DNA of 64,000 nucleotides from Allacma fusca. Taxonomy: Eukaryota > Arthropoda > Collembola > Symphypleona > Sminthuridae. Location: NCBI GenBank assembly GCA_947179485.1, contig OX359250.1, positions 32,808,654 through 32,872,653 on the forward strand, read 5' to 3'. Position numbers and translations under genes: made by a program. How positions within the stretch are numbered: the first letter of the stretch is position 1; each line of letters begins with the position of its first letter. The notes under the pieces were generated by a model, which saw only the letters and a list, made by a program, of their open reading frames with translations, did no database searches and was not told the origin of the DNA. This document shows positions 13,906 through 28,610 of the stretch, piece after piece.

Positions 13906-16900
13906 TCAAAACTGAAACTGCAAAATTGAAATTGCAATTTTAAAACTGCAAAACTGAAACTGAAAAACTGAAACTGCAAAAAATAAATTGCAATTTTGAA
14001 ACTGCACAATTGAAGTTGCGATTTTGAAACTGCAAAACTGAAACAGCAAAATTGTGAGAGTTTCAACCTGCAAAATTGAAACTGTAAAACTGAAACTGCA
14101 AAATTGAATTGCGATTTTGAATCTGCAAAATTGAAATTGCAAAACTGAAACTGTAAAAATCAATTGCAATTTCCAAACTGCAAAATTGAAATTACAATTT
14201 TGAAACTGAAAAACTCAAACTGTAAAACTCAAACTGCAAAACTCAAACTGCAAAACTGAAACTTCAATACTTAAATTACAACTTTGACACTAAAAACATT
14301 CAATTGCAATTTTGAAACTGCAAAACTCCGACCACAAAACTGAAACTGCAAAACTGAAACTGCAAAATTGAAACTGCAAGTTTGAAACTGCAAAGTTGAA
14401 ACTGCAAGTTTGAAACTGCAAAACTAAAATTGCAATTTTCATACTGCAAAACTGAAACTGCGATACTTAAGTTGCAACTTTGAAACTGTGAAACTCAAAT
14501 ACAATTTCAAACTGTAAACTGAAACTGCAAAACCTAAACTGCAAAATTGAAATTGCAAAACTGAAACTGCAAAATTGAAATTTCAAATTTGAAACTAAAA
14601 TTGCAATTGCAATTTTCAAAGTGTAAACTGAAACAGCAAAATTGAAACTGTGAGCTGAAATACTGAAACATCAAAAAATAAATTGCAATTTTGAAACTGC
14701 AAAATTAAAATTGCAATTTTGAAACTGAAACTACAAAACTAAACCTGCAAAACTGGAACTTCAAAACTGAAACTGAAAAACTGAAACTGCAAAAAATAAA
14801 TTGCAATTTTGGAACTGCAAAATTGAAATTGCAAAACTGCATCTGCAAAAAATAAATTGATATTTTCAAACTGCATAATTAAAATTACAATTTTGAAACT
14901 ACAAAACTCAAACTTCAAAACTCAAACTTCAATACTGAAACTGCAAAATTAAATTGCAATTTTGAAACTGCAAAGTTGAAATTGCAAGTTTAAAACTGCA
15001 AAACTGAAATTGCAATTTTCATACTGCACAACTGAAACTGCAATACTTAAGTTGCAACTTTGAAACTGTGAAACTAAAATACAATTTCAAACTGTAAACT
15101 GAAACTGCAAAACCTAAACTGCAAAATTGAAATTGCAATTTTCAAACTGCAAAACTGAAATTGCAATTTTCAAACTGCAAAACTGAAACTGTAAAACTGA
15201 AACTGCAAAATTGAATTGCGATTTTGGAACTGCAAAATTGAAATTGCAAAACTGCAACTGCAAAAAATGAATTGCAATTTTCAAACTGCAAAATTGAAAT
15301 TACAATTTTGAAACTACAAAGCTCAAACTGCAAAGCTCAAACTTAAATACTTAAATTACAACTTTGACACTAAAAACATTAAATTGCAATTTTGAAACTG
15401 CAAAACTGAAACTGCAAAACTGAAACTGCAAAATTAAATTGCAATTTTGAAACTGCAAAACTGAAACTGCAAAACTGAAACTGCAAAATTAAATTGCAAT
15501 TTTGAAACTGCAAAGTTGAAATTGCAAGTTTTAAACTGCAAAACTGAAACTGCAATTTTCATACTGCACAACTGAAACTGCAATACTTAAGTTGCAACTT
15601 TGAAACGGAGAAACTAAAATACAATTTCAAACTTTAAACTGAAACTGCAAAACCTAAACTGCAAAATTGAAATTGCAAAACTGAAACTGCAAAATTGAAA
15701 TTTCAAATTTGAAACTAAAATTGCAATTGCAATTTTCAAAGTGTTAACTAAAACAGCAAAATTGAAACTTTGAGCTGAAATACTGAAACGTCAAAAAATA
15801 AATTGCAATTTTGAAACTGCAAAATTAAAATTGCAATTTTGAAACTGAAACTACAAAACTAAACCTACAAAACTGAAACTTCAAAACTGAAACTGCAAAA
15901 TTGAAATTGCAATTTTAAAACTGCAAAACTGAAACTGAAAAACGGAAACTGCAAAAAATAAATTGCAATTTTGAAACTGCACAATTGAAGTTGCAATTTT
16001 GAAACTGCAAAACTGAAACAGCAAAATTGTGAGAGTTTCAACCTGCAAAATTGAAATTGCAATTTTCAAACTGCAAAACTGAAACTGTAAAACTGAAACT
16101 GCAAAATTGAATTGCGATTTTGAATCTGCAAAATTGAATTTGCAAAACTGAAACTGTAAAAATCAATTGCAATTTCCAAACTGCAAAATTGAAATTACAA
16201 TTTTGAAACTGAAAAACTCAAACTGTAAAACTCAAACTGCAAAACTCAAACTGCAAAACTGAAACTTCAATACTTAAATTACAACTTTGACACTAAAAAC
16301 ATTCAATTGCAATTTTGAAACTGCAAAACTCCGACCACAAAACTGAAACTGCAAAACTGAAACTGCAAAATTGAAACTGCAAGTTTGAAACTGCAAAGTT
16401 GAAACTGCAAGTTTGAAACTGCAAAACTAAATTTGCAATTTTCATACTGCAAAACTGAAACTGCGATACTTAAGTTGCAACTTTGAAACTGTGAAACTCA
16501 AATACAATTTCAAACTGTAAACTGAAACTGCAAAACCTAAACTGCAAAATTGAAATTGCAAAACTGAAACTGCAAAATTGAAATTTCAAATTTGAAACTA
16601 AAATTGCAATTGCAATTTTCAAAGTGTAAACTGAAACAGCAAAATTGAAACTGTGAGCTGAAATACTGAAACGTCAAAAAATAAATTGCAATTTTGAAAC
16701 TGCAAAATTAAAATTGCAATTTTGAAACTGAAACTACAAAACTAAACCTGCAAAACTGGAACTTCAAAACTGAAACTGAAAAACTGAAACTGCAAAAAAT
16801 AAATTGCAATTTTAAAACTGCAAAACTGAAACTGAAAAACGGAAACTGCAAAAAATAAATTGCAATTTTGAAACTGCACAATTGAAGTTGCAATTTTGAA

Positions 16901-19880
16901 ACTGCAAAACTGAAACAGCAAAATTGTGAGAGTTTCAACCTGCAAAATTGAAATTGCAATTTTCAAACTGCAAAACTGAAACTGTAAAACTGAAACTGCA
17001 AAATTAAATTGCGATTTTGAATCTGCAAAATTGAATTTGCAAAACTGAAACTGTAAAAATCAATTGCAATTTCCAAACTGCAAAATTGAAATTACAATTT
17101 TGAAACTGAAAAACTCAAACTGTAAAACTCAAACTGCAAAACTCAAACTGCAAAACTGAAACTTCAATACTTAAATTACAACTTTGACACTAAAAACATT
17201 CAATTGCAATTTTGAAACTGCAAAACTCCGACCACAAAACTGAAACTGCAAAACTGAAACTGCAAAATTGAAACTGCAAGTTTGAAACTGCAAAGTTGAA
17301 ACTGCAAGTTTGAAACTGCAAAACTAAATTTGCAATTTTCATACTGCAAAACTGAAACTGCGATACTTAAGTTGCAACTTTGAAACTGTGAAACTCAAAT
17401 ACAATTTCAAACTGTAAACTGAAACTGCAAAACCTAAACTGCAAAATTGAAATTGCAAAACTGAAACTGCAAAATTGAAATTTCAAATTTGAAACTAAAA
17501 TTGCAATTGCAATTTTCAAAGTGTAAACTGAAACAGCAAAATTGAAACTGTGAGCTGAAATACTGAAACGTCAAAAAATAAATTGCAATTTTGAAACTGC
17601 AAAATTAAAATTGCAATTTTGAAACTGAAACTACAAAACTAAACCTGCAAAACTGGAACTTCAAAACTGAAACTGAAAAACTGAAACTGCAAAAAACAAA
17701 TTGCAATTTTGGAACTGCAAAATTGAAATTGCAAAACTGCAACTGCAAAAAATAAATTGATATTTTCAAACTGCATAATTAAAATTACAATTTTGAAACT
17801 ACAAAACTCAAACTTCAAAACTCAAACTTCAATACTGAAACTGCAAAATTAAATTGCAATTTTGAAACTGCAAAGTTGAAATTGCAAGTTTAAAACTGCA
17901 AAACTGAAATTGCAATTTTCATACTGAACAACTGAAACTGCAATACTTAAGTTGCAACTTTGAAACTGTGAAACTAAAATACAATTTCAAACTGTAAACT
18001 GAAACTGCAAAACCTAAACTGCAAAATTGAAATTGCAAAACTGAAACTGCAAAATCTAAATTGCAATTTTCAAACTGCAAAACTGAAACTAAAACTGAAA
18101 CTGCAAAATTGAATTGCGATTTTGGAACTGCAAAATTGAAATTGCAAAACTGCAACTGCTAAAAGAGAATTGCAATTTTCAAACTGCAAAATTGAAATTA
18201 CAATTTTGAAACTACAAAGCTCAAACTGCAAAGCTCAAACTTAAATACTTAAATTACAACTTTGACACTAAAAACATTAAATTGCAATTTTGAAACTGCA
18301 AAACTGAAACTGCAAAACTGAAACTGCAAAACTGAAACTGCAAAATTAAATTGCAATTTTGAAAATTCAAAACTGAAACTGCAAAACTGAAACTGCAAAA
18401 TTAAATTGCAATTTTGAAACTGCAAAGTTGAAATTGCAAAACTGAAACTGTAAAAATCAATTGCAATTTCCAAACTGCAAAATTGAAATTACAATTTTGA
18501 AACTGAAAAACTCAAACTGTAAAACTCAAACTGCAAAACTCAAACTGCAAAACTGAAACTTCGATACTTAAATTACAACTTTGACACTAAAAACATTCAA
18601 TTGCAATTTTGAAACTGCAAAACTCCGACCACAAAACTGAAACTGCAAAACTGAAACTGCAAAATTGAAACTGCAAGTTTGAAACTGCAAAGTTGAAACT
18701 GCAAGTTTGAAACTGCAAAACTAAATTTGCAATTTTCATACTGCAAAACTGAAACTGCGATACTTAAGTTGCAACTTTGAAACTGTGAAACTCAAATACA
18801 ATTTCAAACTGTAAACTGAAACTGCAAAACCTAAACTGCAAAATTGAAATTGCAAAACTGAAACTGCAAAATTGAAATTTCAAATTTGAAACTAAAATTG
18901 CAATTGCAATTTTCAAAGTGTAAACTGAAACAGCAAAATTGAAACTGTGAGCTGAAATACTGAAACGTCAAAAAATAAATTGCAATTTTGAAACTGCAAA
19001 ATTAAAATTGCAATTTTGAAACTGAAACTACAAAACTAAACCTGCAAAACTGGAACTTCAAAACTGAAACTGAAAAACTGAAACTGCAAAAAACAAATTG
19101 CAATTTTGGAACTGCAAAATTGAAATTGCAAAACTGCAACTGCAAAAAAAATTGATATTTTCAAACTGCATAATTAAAATTACAATTTTGAAACTACAAA
19201 ACTCAAACTTCAAAACTCAAACTTCAATACTGAAACTGCAAAATTAAATTGCAATTTTGAAACTGCAAAGTTGAAATTGCAAGTTTAAAACTGCAAAACT
19301 GAAATTGCAATTTTCATACTGCACAACTGAAACTGCAATACTTAAGTTGCAACTTTGAAACTGTGAAACTAAAATACAATTTCAAACTGTAAACTGAAAC
19401 TGCAAAACCTAAACTGCAAAATTGAAATTGCAAAACTGAAACTGCAAAATCTAAATTGCAATTTTCAAACTGCAAAACTGAAACTAAAACTGAAACTGCA
19501 AAATTGAATTGCGATTTTGGAACTGCAAAATTGAAATTGCAAAACTGCAACTGCAAAAAGAGAATTGCAATTTTCAAACTGCAAAATTGAAATTACAATT
19601 TTGAAACTACAAAGCTCAAACTGCAAAGCTCAAACTTAAATACTTAAATTACAACTTTGACACTAAAAACATTAAATTGCAATTTTGAAACTGCAAAACT
19701 GAAACTGCAAAACTGAAACTGCAAAACTGAAACTGCAAAACTGAAACTGCAAAATTAAATTGCAATTTTGAAAATTCAAAACTGAAACTGCAAAACTGAA
19801 ACTGCAAAATTAAATTGCAATTTTGAAACTGCAAAGTTGAAATTGCAAGTTTTAAACTGCAAAACTGAAACTGCAATTTT
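13906..19880. repeat. Higher-order satellite repeats (about 0.9 and 1.4 kb)
   Basis: The rare CTCCGACCACAAAACTG marker recurs at about 14,327, 16,330, 17,227 and 18,624. The last two intervals, about 0.9 kb and 1.4 kb, also repeat their flanking order. Blocks at 17,919-18,155 and 19,314-19,577, and at 18,249-18,473 and 19,649-19,876, are near-copies 1.4 kb apart. Copies differ by small indels and substitutions, so they are older than the 2,303-bp duplication. Confidence 0.75.
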
Positions 19881-20277
19881 CATACTGCACAACTGAAACT
19901 GCAATACTTAAGTTGCAACTTTGAAACGGAGAAACTAAAATACAATTTCAAACTGTAAACTGAAACTGCAAAACCTAAACTGCAAAATTGAAATTGCAAA
20001 ACTGAAACTACAAAATTGAAATTTCAAATTTGAAACTAAAATTGCAATTGCAATTTTCAAAGTGTAAACTGAAACAGCAAAATTGAAACTGTGAGCTGAA
20101 ATACTGAAACGTCAAAAAATAAATTGCAATTTTGAAACTGCAAAATTAAAATTGCAATTTTGAAACTGAAACTACAAAACTAAACCTGCAAAACTGAAAC
20201 TGCAAAACTGAAACTGCAATTTTCATACTGCACAACTGAAATTGCAATACTTAAGTTGCAACTTTGAAACTGAGAAA

Positions 20278-23200
20278 CTAAAATACAATTTCAAACTGTA
20301 AACTGAAACTGCAAAACCTAAACTGCAAAATTGAAATTGCAAAACTGAAACTGCAAAATTGAAATTTCAAATTTGAAACTAAAATTGCAGTTGCAATTTT
20401 CAGTGTTAACTGAAACAGCAAAATTGAAACTGTGAGCTGAAATACTGAAACGTCAAAAAATAAATTGCAATTTTGAAACTGCAAAATTAAAATTGCAATT
20501 TTGAAACTGAAACTACAAAACTAAACCTGCAAAACTGAAACTTCAAAACAGAAACTGCAAAATTGAAACTGCAATTTTAAAACTGCAAAACTGAAACTGA
20601 AAAACTGAAACTGCAAAAAATAAATTGCAATTTTGAAACTGCACAATTGAAGTTGTAATTTTGAAACTGCAAAACTGAAACATCAAAACTGAAACATCAA
20701 AACTGAAACTGAAAAACTTAAACTGTACCACTAAAACATTAAAACTGAAACTGCAAACTAAACTTTCAATTTTGAAACTACAAAATTATAGTTGCAATTT
20801 TGAAACTGGAAAACTGAAACTAGAAAACTCAAACTGAAAAACTGAAACTTATACTTAAATTACAACTTTGGTACTAAAAACCAAAATTGCAATTTTGAAA
20901 CTGCAAAACTGAAACTACAAAACTGAAACTGAAAAACTCAAACAGCAAAATTGTGAGTTTCAACCTGCTATAAAATTGAAATTGCAATTTTCAAACTGCA
21001 AAACTGAAACCGTAAAACTGAAGCTGCAAAATTGAATTGCGATTTTGGAACTGCAAAATTGAAATTGCAAAACTGCAACTGCAAAAAATAAATTGATATT
21101 TTCAAACTGCATAATTGAAATTACAATTTTGAAAGTACAAAACTCAAACTTCAAAACTCAAACTTCAATACTTAAATTACAAATTTGACACTAAAAACAT
21201 TAAATTGCAATTTTGAAACTGCAAAACTGAAACTGCAAAACTGAAACTGCAAAATTAAATTGCAATTTTGAAACTGCAAAGTTGAAATTGCAAAACTGAA
21301 ACTGCAAAACTGAAACTGCAAAACTGAAACTGCAAAACTGAAACTGCAAAACTGAAACTGCAAAACTGAAACTGCAAAACTGAAACTGCAAAATTAAATT
21401 GCAATTTTGAAACTGCAAAGTTGAAATTGCAAGTTTAAAACTGCAAAACTGAAATTGCAATTTTCATACTGTACAACTGAAACTGCAATACTTAAGTTGC
21501 AACTTTGAAACTGTGAAACTAAAATACAATTTCAAACTGTAAACTGAAACTGCAAAACCTAAACTGCAAAATTGAAATTGCAAAACTGAAACTGCAAAAT
21601 TGAAATTGCAATTTTCAAACTGCAAAACTGAAACTGTAAAACTGAAGCTGCAAAATTGAATTGCGATTTTGGAACTGCAAAATTGAAATTGCAAAACTGC
21701 AACTGCAAAAAATAAATTGATATTTTCAAACTGCATAATTGAAATTACAATTTTTAAACTACAAAACTCAAACTTCAAAACTCAAACTTCAATACTTAAA
21801 TTACAAATTTGACACTAAAAACATTAAATTGCAATTTTGAAACTGCAAAACTGAAACTGCAAAACTGAAACTGCAAAATTAAATTGCAATTTTGAAACTG
21901 CAAAGTTGAAATTGCAAGTTTAAAACTGCAAAACTGAAATTGCAATTTTCATACTGCACAACTGAAACTGCAATACTTAAGTTGCAACTTTGAAACTGTG
22001 AAACTAAAATACAATTTCAAACTGTAAACTGAAACTGCAAAACCTAAACTGCAAAATTGAAATTGCAAAACTGAAACTGCAAAATTGAAATTGCAATTTT
22101 CAAACTGCAAAACTGAAACTGTAAAACTGAAGCTGCAAAATTGAATTGCGATTTTGGAACTGCAAAATTGAAATTGCAAAACTGCAACTGCAAAAAATAA
22201 ATTGATATTTTCAAACTGCATAATTGAAATTACAATTTTTAAACTACAAAACTCAAACTTCAAAACTCAAACTTCAATACTTAAATTACAAATTTGACAC
22301 TAAAAACATTAAATTGCAATTTTGAAACTGCAAAACTGAAACTGCAAAACTGAAACTGCAAAACTGAAACTGCAAAATTAAATTGCAATTTTGAAACTGC
22401 AAAGTTGAAATTGCAAGTTTTAAACTGCAAAACTGAAACTGCAATTTTCATACTGCACAACTGAAACTGCAATACTTAAGTTGCAACTTTGAAACGGAGA
22501 AACTAAAATACAATTTCAAACTGTAAACTGAAACTGCAAAACCTAAACTGCAAAATTGAAATTGCAAAACTGAAACTGCAAAATTGAAATTTCAAATTTG
22601 AAACTAAAATTGCAGTTGCAATTTTCAGTGTTAACTGAAACAGCAAAATTGAAACTGTGAGCTGAAATACTGAAACGTCAAAAAATAAATTGCAATTTTG
22701 AAACTGCAAAATTAAAATTGCAATTTTGAAACTGAAACTACAAAACTAAACCTGCAAAACTGAAACTTCAAAACTGAAACTGCAAAATTGAAACTGCAAT
22801 TTTAAAACTGCAAAACTGAAACTGAAAAACTGAAACTGCAAAAAATAAATTGCAATTTTGAAACTGCACAATTGAAGTTGTAATTTTGAAACTGCAAAAC
22901 TGAAACATCAAAACTGAAACTGAAAAACTTAAACTGTACCACTAAAACATTAAAACTGAAACTGCAAACTAAACTTTCAATTTTGAAACTACAAAATTAT
23001 AGTTGCAAATTTGAAACTGGAAAACTGAAACTAGAAAACTCAAACTGAAAAACTGAAACTTCAATACTTAAATTACAACTTTGGTACTAAAAACCAAAAT
23101 TGCAATTTTGAAACTGCAAAACTGAAACTACAAAACTGAAACTGAAAAACTCAAACAGCAAAATTGTGAGTTTCAACCTGCTATAAAATTGAAATTGCAA

Positions 23201-25200
23201 TTTTCAAACTGCAAAACTGAAACCGTAAAACTGAAGCTGCAAAATTGAATTGCGATTTTGGAACTGCAAAATTGAAATTGCAAAACTGCAACTGCAAAAA
23301 ATAAATTGATATTTTCAAACTGCATAATTGAAATTACAATTTTGAAAGTACAAAACTCAAACTTCAAAACTCAAACTTCAATACTTAAATTACAAATTTG
23401 ACACTAAAAACATTAAATTGCAATTTTGAAACTGCAAAACTGAAACTGCAAAACTGAAACTGCAAAACTGAAACTGCAAAACTGAAACTGCAAAACTGAA
23501 ACTGCAAAACTGAAACTGCAAAACTGAAACTGCAAAACTGAAACTGCAAAATTAAATTGCAATTTTGAAACTGCAAAGTTGAAATTGCAAGTTTAAAACT
23601 GCAAAACTGAAATTGCAATTTTCATACTGTACAACTGAAACTGCAATACTTAAGTTGCAACTTTGAAACTGTGAAACTAAAATACAATTTCAAACTGTAA
23701 ACTGAAACTGCAAAACCTAAACTGCAAAATTGAAATTGCAAAACTGAAACTGCAAAATTGAAATTGCAATTTTCAAACTGCAAAACTGAAACTGTAAAAC
23801 TGAAGCTGCAAAATTGTATTGCGATTTTGGAACTGCAAAATTGAAATTGCAAAACTGCAACTGCAAAAAATAAATTGATATTTTCAAACTGCATAATTGA
23901 AATTACAATTTTTAAACTACAAAACTCAAACTTCAAAACTCAAACTTCAATACTTAAATTACAAATTTGACACTAAAAACATTAAATTGCAATTTTGAAA
24001 CTGCAAAACTGAAACTGCAAAACTGAAACTGCAAAATTAAATTGCAATTTTGAAACTGCAAAGTTGAAATTGCAAGTTTAAAACTGCAAAACTGAAATTG
24101 CAATTTTCATACTGCACAACTGAAACTGCAATACTTAAGTTGCAACTTTGAAACTGTGAAACTAAAATACAATTTCAAACTGTAAACTGAAACTGCAAAA
24201 CCTAAACTGCAAAATTGAAATTGCAAAACTGAAACTGCAAAATTGAAATTGCAATTTTCAAACTGCAAAACTGAAACTGTAAAACTGAAGCTGCAAAATT
24301 GAATTGCGATTTTGGAACTGCAAAATTGAAATTGCAAAACTGCAACTGCAAAAAATAAATTGATATTTTCAAACTGCATAATTGAAATTACAATTTTTAA
24401 ACTACAAAACTCAAACTTCAAAACTCAAACTTCAATACTTAAATTACAAATTTGACACTAAAAACATTAAATTGCAATTTTGAAACTGCAAAACTGAAAC
24501 TGCAAAACTGAAACTGCAAAACTGAAACTGCAAAACTGAAACTGCAAAATTAAATTGCAATTTTGAAACTGCAAAGTTGAAATTGCAAGTTTAAAACTGC
24601 AAAACTGAAATTGCAATTTTCATACTGCACAACTGAAACTGCAATACTTAAGTTGCAACTTTGAAACTGTGAAACTAAAATACAATTTCAAACTGTAAAC
24701 TGAAACTGCAAAACCTAAACTGCAAAATTGAAATTGCAAAACTGAAACTGCAAAATTGAAATTGCAATTTTCAAACTGCAAAACTGAAACTGTAAAACTG
24801 AAGCTGCAAAATTGAATTGCGATTTTGGAACTGCAAAATTGAAATTGCAAAACTGCAACTGCAAAAAATAAATTGCAATTTTCAAACTGCATAATTGAAA
24901 TTACAATTTTTAAACTACAAAACTCAAACTTCAAAACTCAAACTTCAATACTTAAATTACAAATTTGACACTTAAAACATTAAATTGCAATTTTGAAACT
25001 GCAAAACTGAAACTGCAAAACTGAAACTGCAAAATTAAATTGCAATTTTGAAACTGCAAAGTTGAAATTGCAAGTTTAAAACTGCAAAACTGAAATTGCA
25101 ATTTTCATACTGCACAACTGAAACTGCAATACTTAAGTTGCAACTTTGAAACTGTGAAACTAAAATACAATTTCAAACTGTAAACTGAAACTGCAAAACC
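20278..25200. repeat. Nested 485-bp and 2.2-kb higher-order repeats
   Basis: A block that reads the same for 104 codons on the minus strand, apart from a few substitutions, occurs at 21,464, 21,949, 23,622, 24,107 and 24,620. Spacings are 485, 1,673, 485 and 513; the last equals 485 plus two 14-bp units. The segment starting about 20,278 also recurs about 2.2 kb later (20,960 to 23,173, offset 2,213), so the 485-bp doublet was carried along in a larger duplication. Confidence 0.85.
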
Positions 25201-28200
25201 TAAACTGCAATATTGAAATTGCAAAACTGAAACTGCAAAATTGAAATTGCAATTTTCATACTGCAAAACTGAAACTGCGATACTTAAGTTGCAACTTTGA
25301 AACTGTGAAACTCAAATACAATTTTAAACTGTAAACTGAAACTGAAAAACCTAAACTGCAAAAATGAAATTGCAAAACTGAAAATGCAAAATTGAAATTT
25401 CAAATTTGAAACTAAAATTGCAATTGCAATTTTCAAATTGTTAACTGAAACAGCAAAATTGAAACTGAGCTGAAATACTGAAACGTCAAAAAATAAATTG
25501 CAATTTTGAAACTGCAAAATTAAAATTGCAATTTTGAAACTGCAAAATTAAAATTGCAATTTTGAAACTGAAACTACAAAACTAAACCTACAAAACTGAA
25601 ACTTCAAAACTGAAACTGCAAAATTGAAATTGCAATTTTAAAACTGCAAAACTGAAACTGAAAAACTGAAACTGCAAAAAATAAATTGCAATTTTGAAAC
25701 TGCACAATTGAAGTTGCAATTTTGAAACTGCAAAATTAAAATTGTAATTTTGAAACTGAAACTACAAAACTAAACCTGCAAAACTGAAACTTCAAAACTG
25801 AAACTGCAAAATTGAAATTGCAATTTTAAAACTGAAAAACCTAAACTGAAAAAAATAAATTGCAATTTTGAAACTGCACAATTGAAGTTGCAATTTTGAA
25901 ACTGCAAAACTGAAACATCAAAACTGAAACATCAAAACTGAAACTGAAAAACTTAAACTGTACCACTAAAACATTAAAACTGCTAACTAAACTTTCAATT
26001 TTGAAACTACAAAATTATAGTTGCAATTTTGAAACTGGAAAACTCAAACTAGAAAACTCAAACTGAAAAACTGAAACTTCAATACTTAAATTACAACTTT
26101 GGTACTAAAAACTAAAATTGCAATTTTGAAACTGCAAAACTGAAACTACAAAACTGAAACTGCAAAACTCAAACAGCAAAATTGTGAGTTTCAACCTGCA
26201 AAATTGAAATTGCAATTTTCAAACTGCCAAACTGAAACTGCAAAATTGATTTGCGATTTTGAATCTGCAAAATTGAAATTGCAAAACTGAAACTGTAAAA
26301 ATCAATTGCAATTTCCAAACTGCAAAATTGAAATTACAATTTTGAAACTGAAAAACTCAAACTGTAAAACTCAAACTGCAAAACTCAAACTGCAAAACTG
26401 AAACTTCAATACTTAAATTACAACTTTGAAACTAAAAACATTAAATTGCAATTTTGAAACTGCAAAACTCCGACCACAAAACTGAAACTGCAAAACTGAA
26501 ACTGCAAAATTGAATTGCAATTTTGAAACTGCAAAGTTGAAACTGCAAGTTTGAAACTGCCAAACTAAAATTGCAATTTTCATACTGCAAAACTGAAACT
26601 GCGATACTTAAGTTGCAACTTTGAAACTGTGAAACTCAAATACAATTTCAAACTGTAAACTGAAACTGCAAAACCTAAACTGCAAAATTGAAATTGCAAA
26701 ACTGAAACTGCAAAATTGAAATTGCAAAACTGAAACTGCAAAATTGAAATTTCAAATTTGAAACTAAAATTGCAATTGCAATTTTCAAAGTGTTAACTGA
26801 AACAGCAAAATTGAAACTGTGAGCTGAAATACTGAAACGTCAAAAAATAAATTGCAATTTTGAAACTGCAAAATTAAAATTGCAATTTTGAAACTGAAAC
26901 TACAAAACTAAACCTGCAAAACTGAAACTGCAAAACTGAAACTGCAATTTTCATACTGCACAACTGAAACTGCAATACTTAAGTTGCAACTTTGAAACTG
27001 AGAAACTAAAATACAATTTCAAACTGTAAACTGAAACTGCAAAACCTAAACTGCAAAATTGAAATTGCAAAACTGAAACTGCAAAATTGAAATTTCAAAT
27101 TTGAAACTAAATATGCAGTTGCAATTTTCAGTGTTAACTGAAACAGCAAAATTGAAACTGTGAGCTGAAATACTGAAACGTCAAAAAATAAACTGCAATT
27201 TTGAAACCAAAATTTAAATTGCAATTTTGAAACTGAAACTACATAACTAAACCTGCAAAACTGAAACTTCAAAACTGAAACTGCAAAATTGAAATTGCAA
27301 TTTAAAAACTGCAAAACTGAAACTGAAAAACTGAAACTGCAAAATTAAAATTGCAATTTTGAAACTGAAACTACAAAACTAAACCTGCAAAACTGAAACT
27401 TCAAAACTGAAACTGCAAAATTGAAATTGCAATTTAAAAACTGCAAAACTGAAACTGAAAAACTGAAACTGCAAAAAATAAATTGCAATTTTGAAACTGC
27501 ACAATTGAAGTTGCAATTTTGAAACTGCAAAATTAAAATTGCAATTTTGAAACTGAAACTACAAAACTAAACCTGCAAAACTGAAACTTCAAAACTGAAA
27601 CTGCAAAATTGAAATTGCAATTTTAAAACTGCAAAACTGAAACTGAAAAACTGAAACTGCAAAAAATAAATTGCAATTTTGAAACTGCACAATTGAAGTT
27701 GCAATTTTGAAACTGCAAAACTGAAACATCAAAACTGAAACATCAAAACTGAAACTGAAAAACTTAAACTGTACCACTAAAACATTAAAACTGCAAACTA
27801 AACTTTCAATTTTGAACTTGGAAAACTCAAACTAGAAAACTCAAACTGAAAAACTGAAACTTCAATACTTAAATTACAACTTTGGTACTAAAAACTAAAA
27901 TTGCAATTTTGAAACTGCAAAACTGAAACTACAAAACTGAAACTGCAAAACTCAAACAGCAAAATTGTGAGTTTCAACCTGCAAAATTGAAATTGCAATT
28001 TTCAAACTGCAAAACTGAAACAGCAAAATTGTGAGAGTTTCAACCTGCAAAATTGAAATTGCAATTTTCAAACTGCAAAACTGAAACAGCAAAATTGTGA
28101 GAGTTTTAACCTGCAAAATTGAAATTGCAATTTTCAAACTGCAAAACTGAAACTGTAAAACTGAAACTGCAAAATTGAATTGCGATTTTGAATCTGCAAA

Positions 28201-28610
28201 ATTGAAATTGCAAAACTGAAACTGAAAAAAATCAATTGCAATTTCCAAACTGCAAAACTGAAACTGCAAAACTGAAACTACAAAACTGGAACTGGAAAAC
28301 TTAAATTGCAATTTTAAACTGCAAAACTGAAACTGCAAAACTGAAACTGCAAAACTTAAATTGCAATTTTAAACTTCAAAACTGAAATTGCGACACTGAA
28401 ATTGCGATTTTTAAACCGCAAAACTGAAATTGCGACAGTGAAATTGCAATTTTTAAACTGCAAAATTGAAGTTGCAATTTTGAAACTGCAAAACCGAAAC
28501 TGCAAAACTGAAACCGAAAAACTAAAATTGCAATTTTGAAGCTGCAAAACCGAAACTGAAACCGCAAAACTAAAATTGCAATTTTGAAGCTGCAAAATTT
28601 AGATTACAGT

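Larger units (their letters stand above)
5341..28610. repeat. Degenerate satellite block with palindromic 14-mer variant
   Basis: The same AAACTG-based units continue but alternate with a related form containing AAATTGCAATTT, often extended to the perfect 14-bp palindrome AAAATTGCAATTTT. Compared with AAAACTGCAAAACTG, AAAATTGCAATTTTG differs at four positions, so the palindrome could have arisen from the basic unit. Rarer markers such as CTCCGACCACAAAACTG (near 5729, 8032, 14327, 16330, 17227, 18624 and 26468) and ATTGTGAGAGTTTCAACC show that multi-hundred-base blocks were copied. The repeat fades into ordinary sequence near 28,590-28,610. I see no gene in it. Confidence 0.95.

Noticed and set aside
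465..28595. Dozens of long minus-strand frames rich in FQFCSFSFAVSV or LQFQNCNF as a protein family
   Set aside because: They overlap in all frames, follow the 14-bp satellite exactly, have no composition or start signals of genes, and arise because the reverse unit lacks stop codons.
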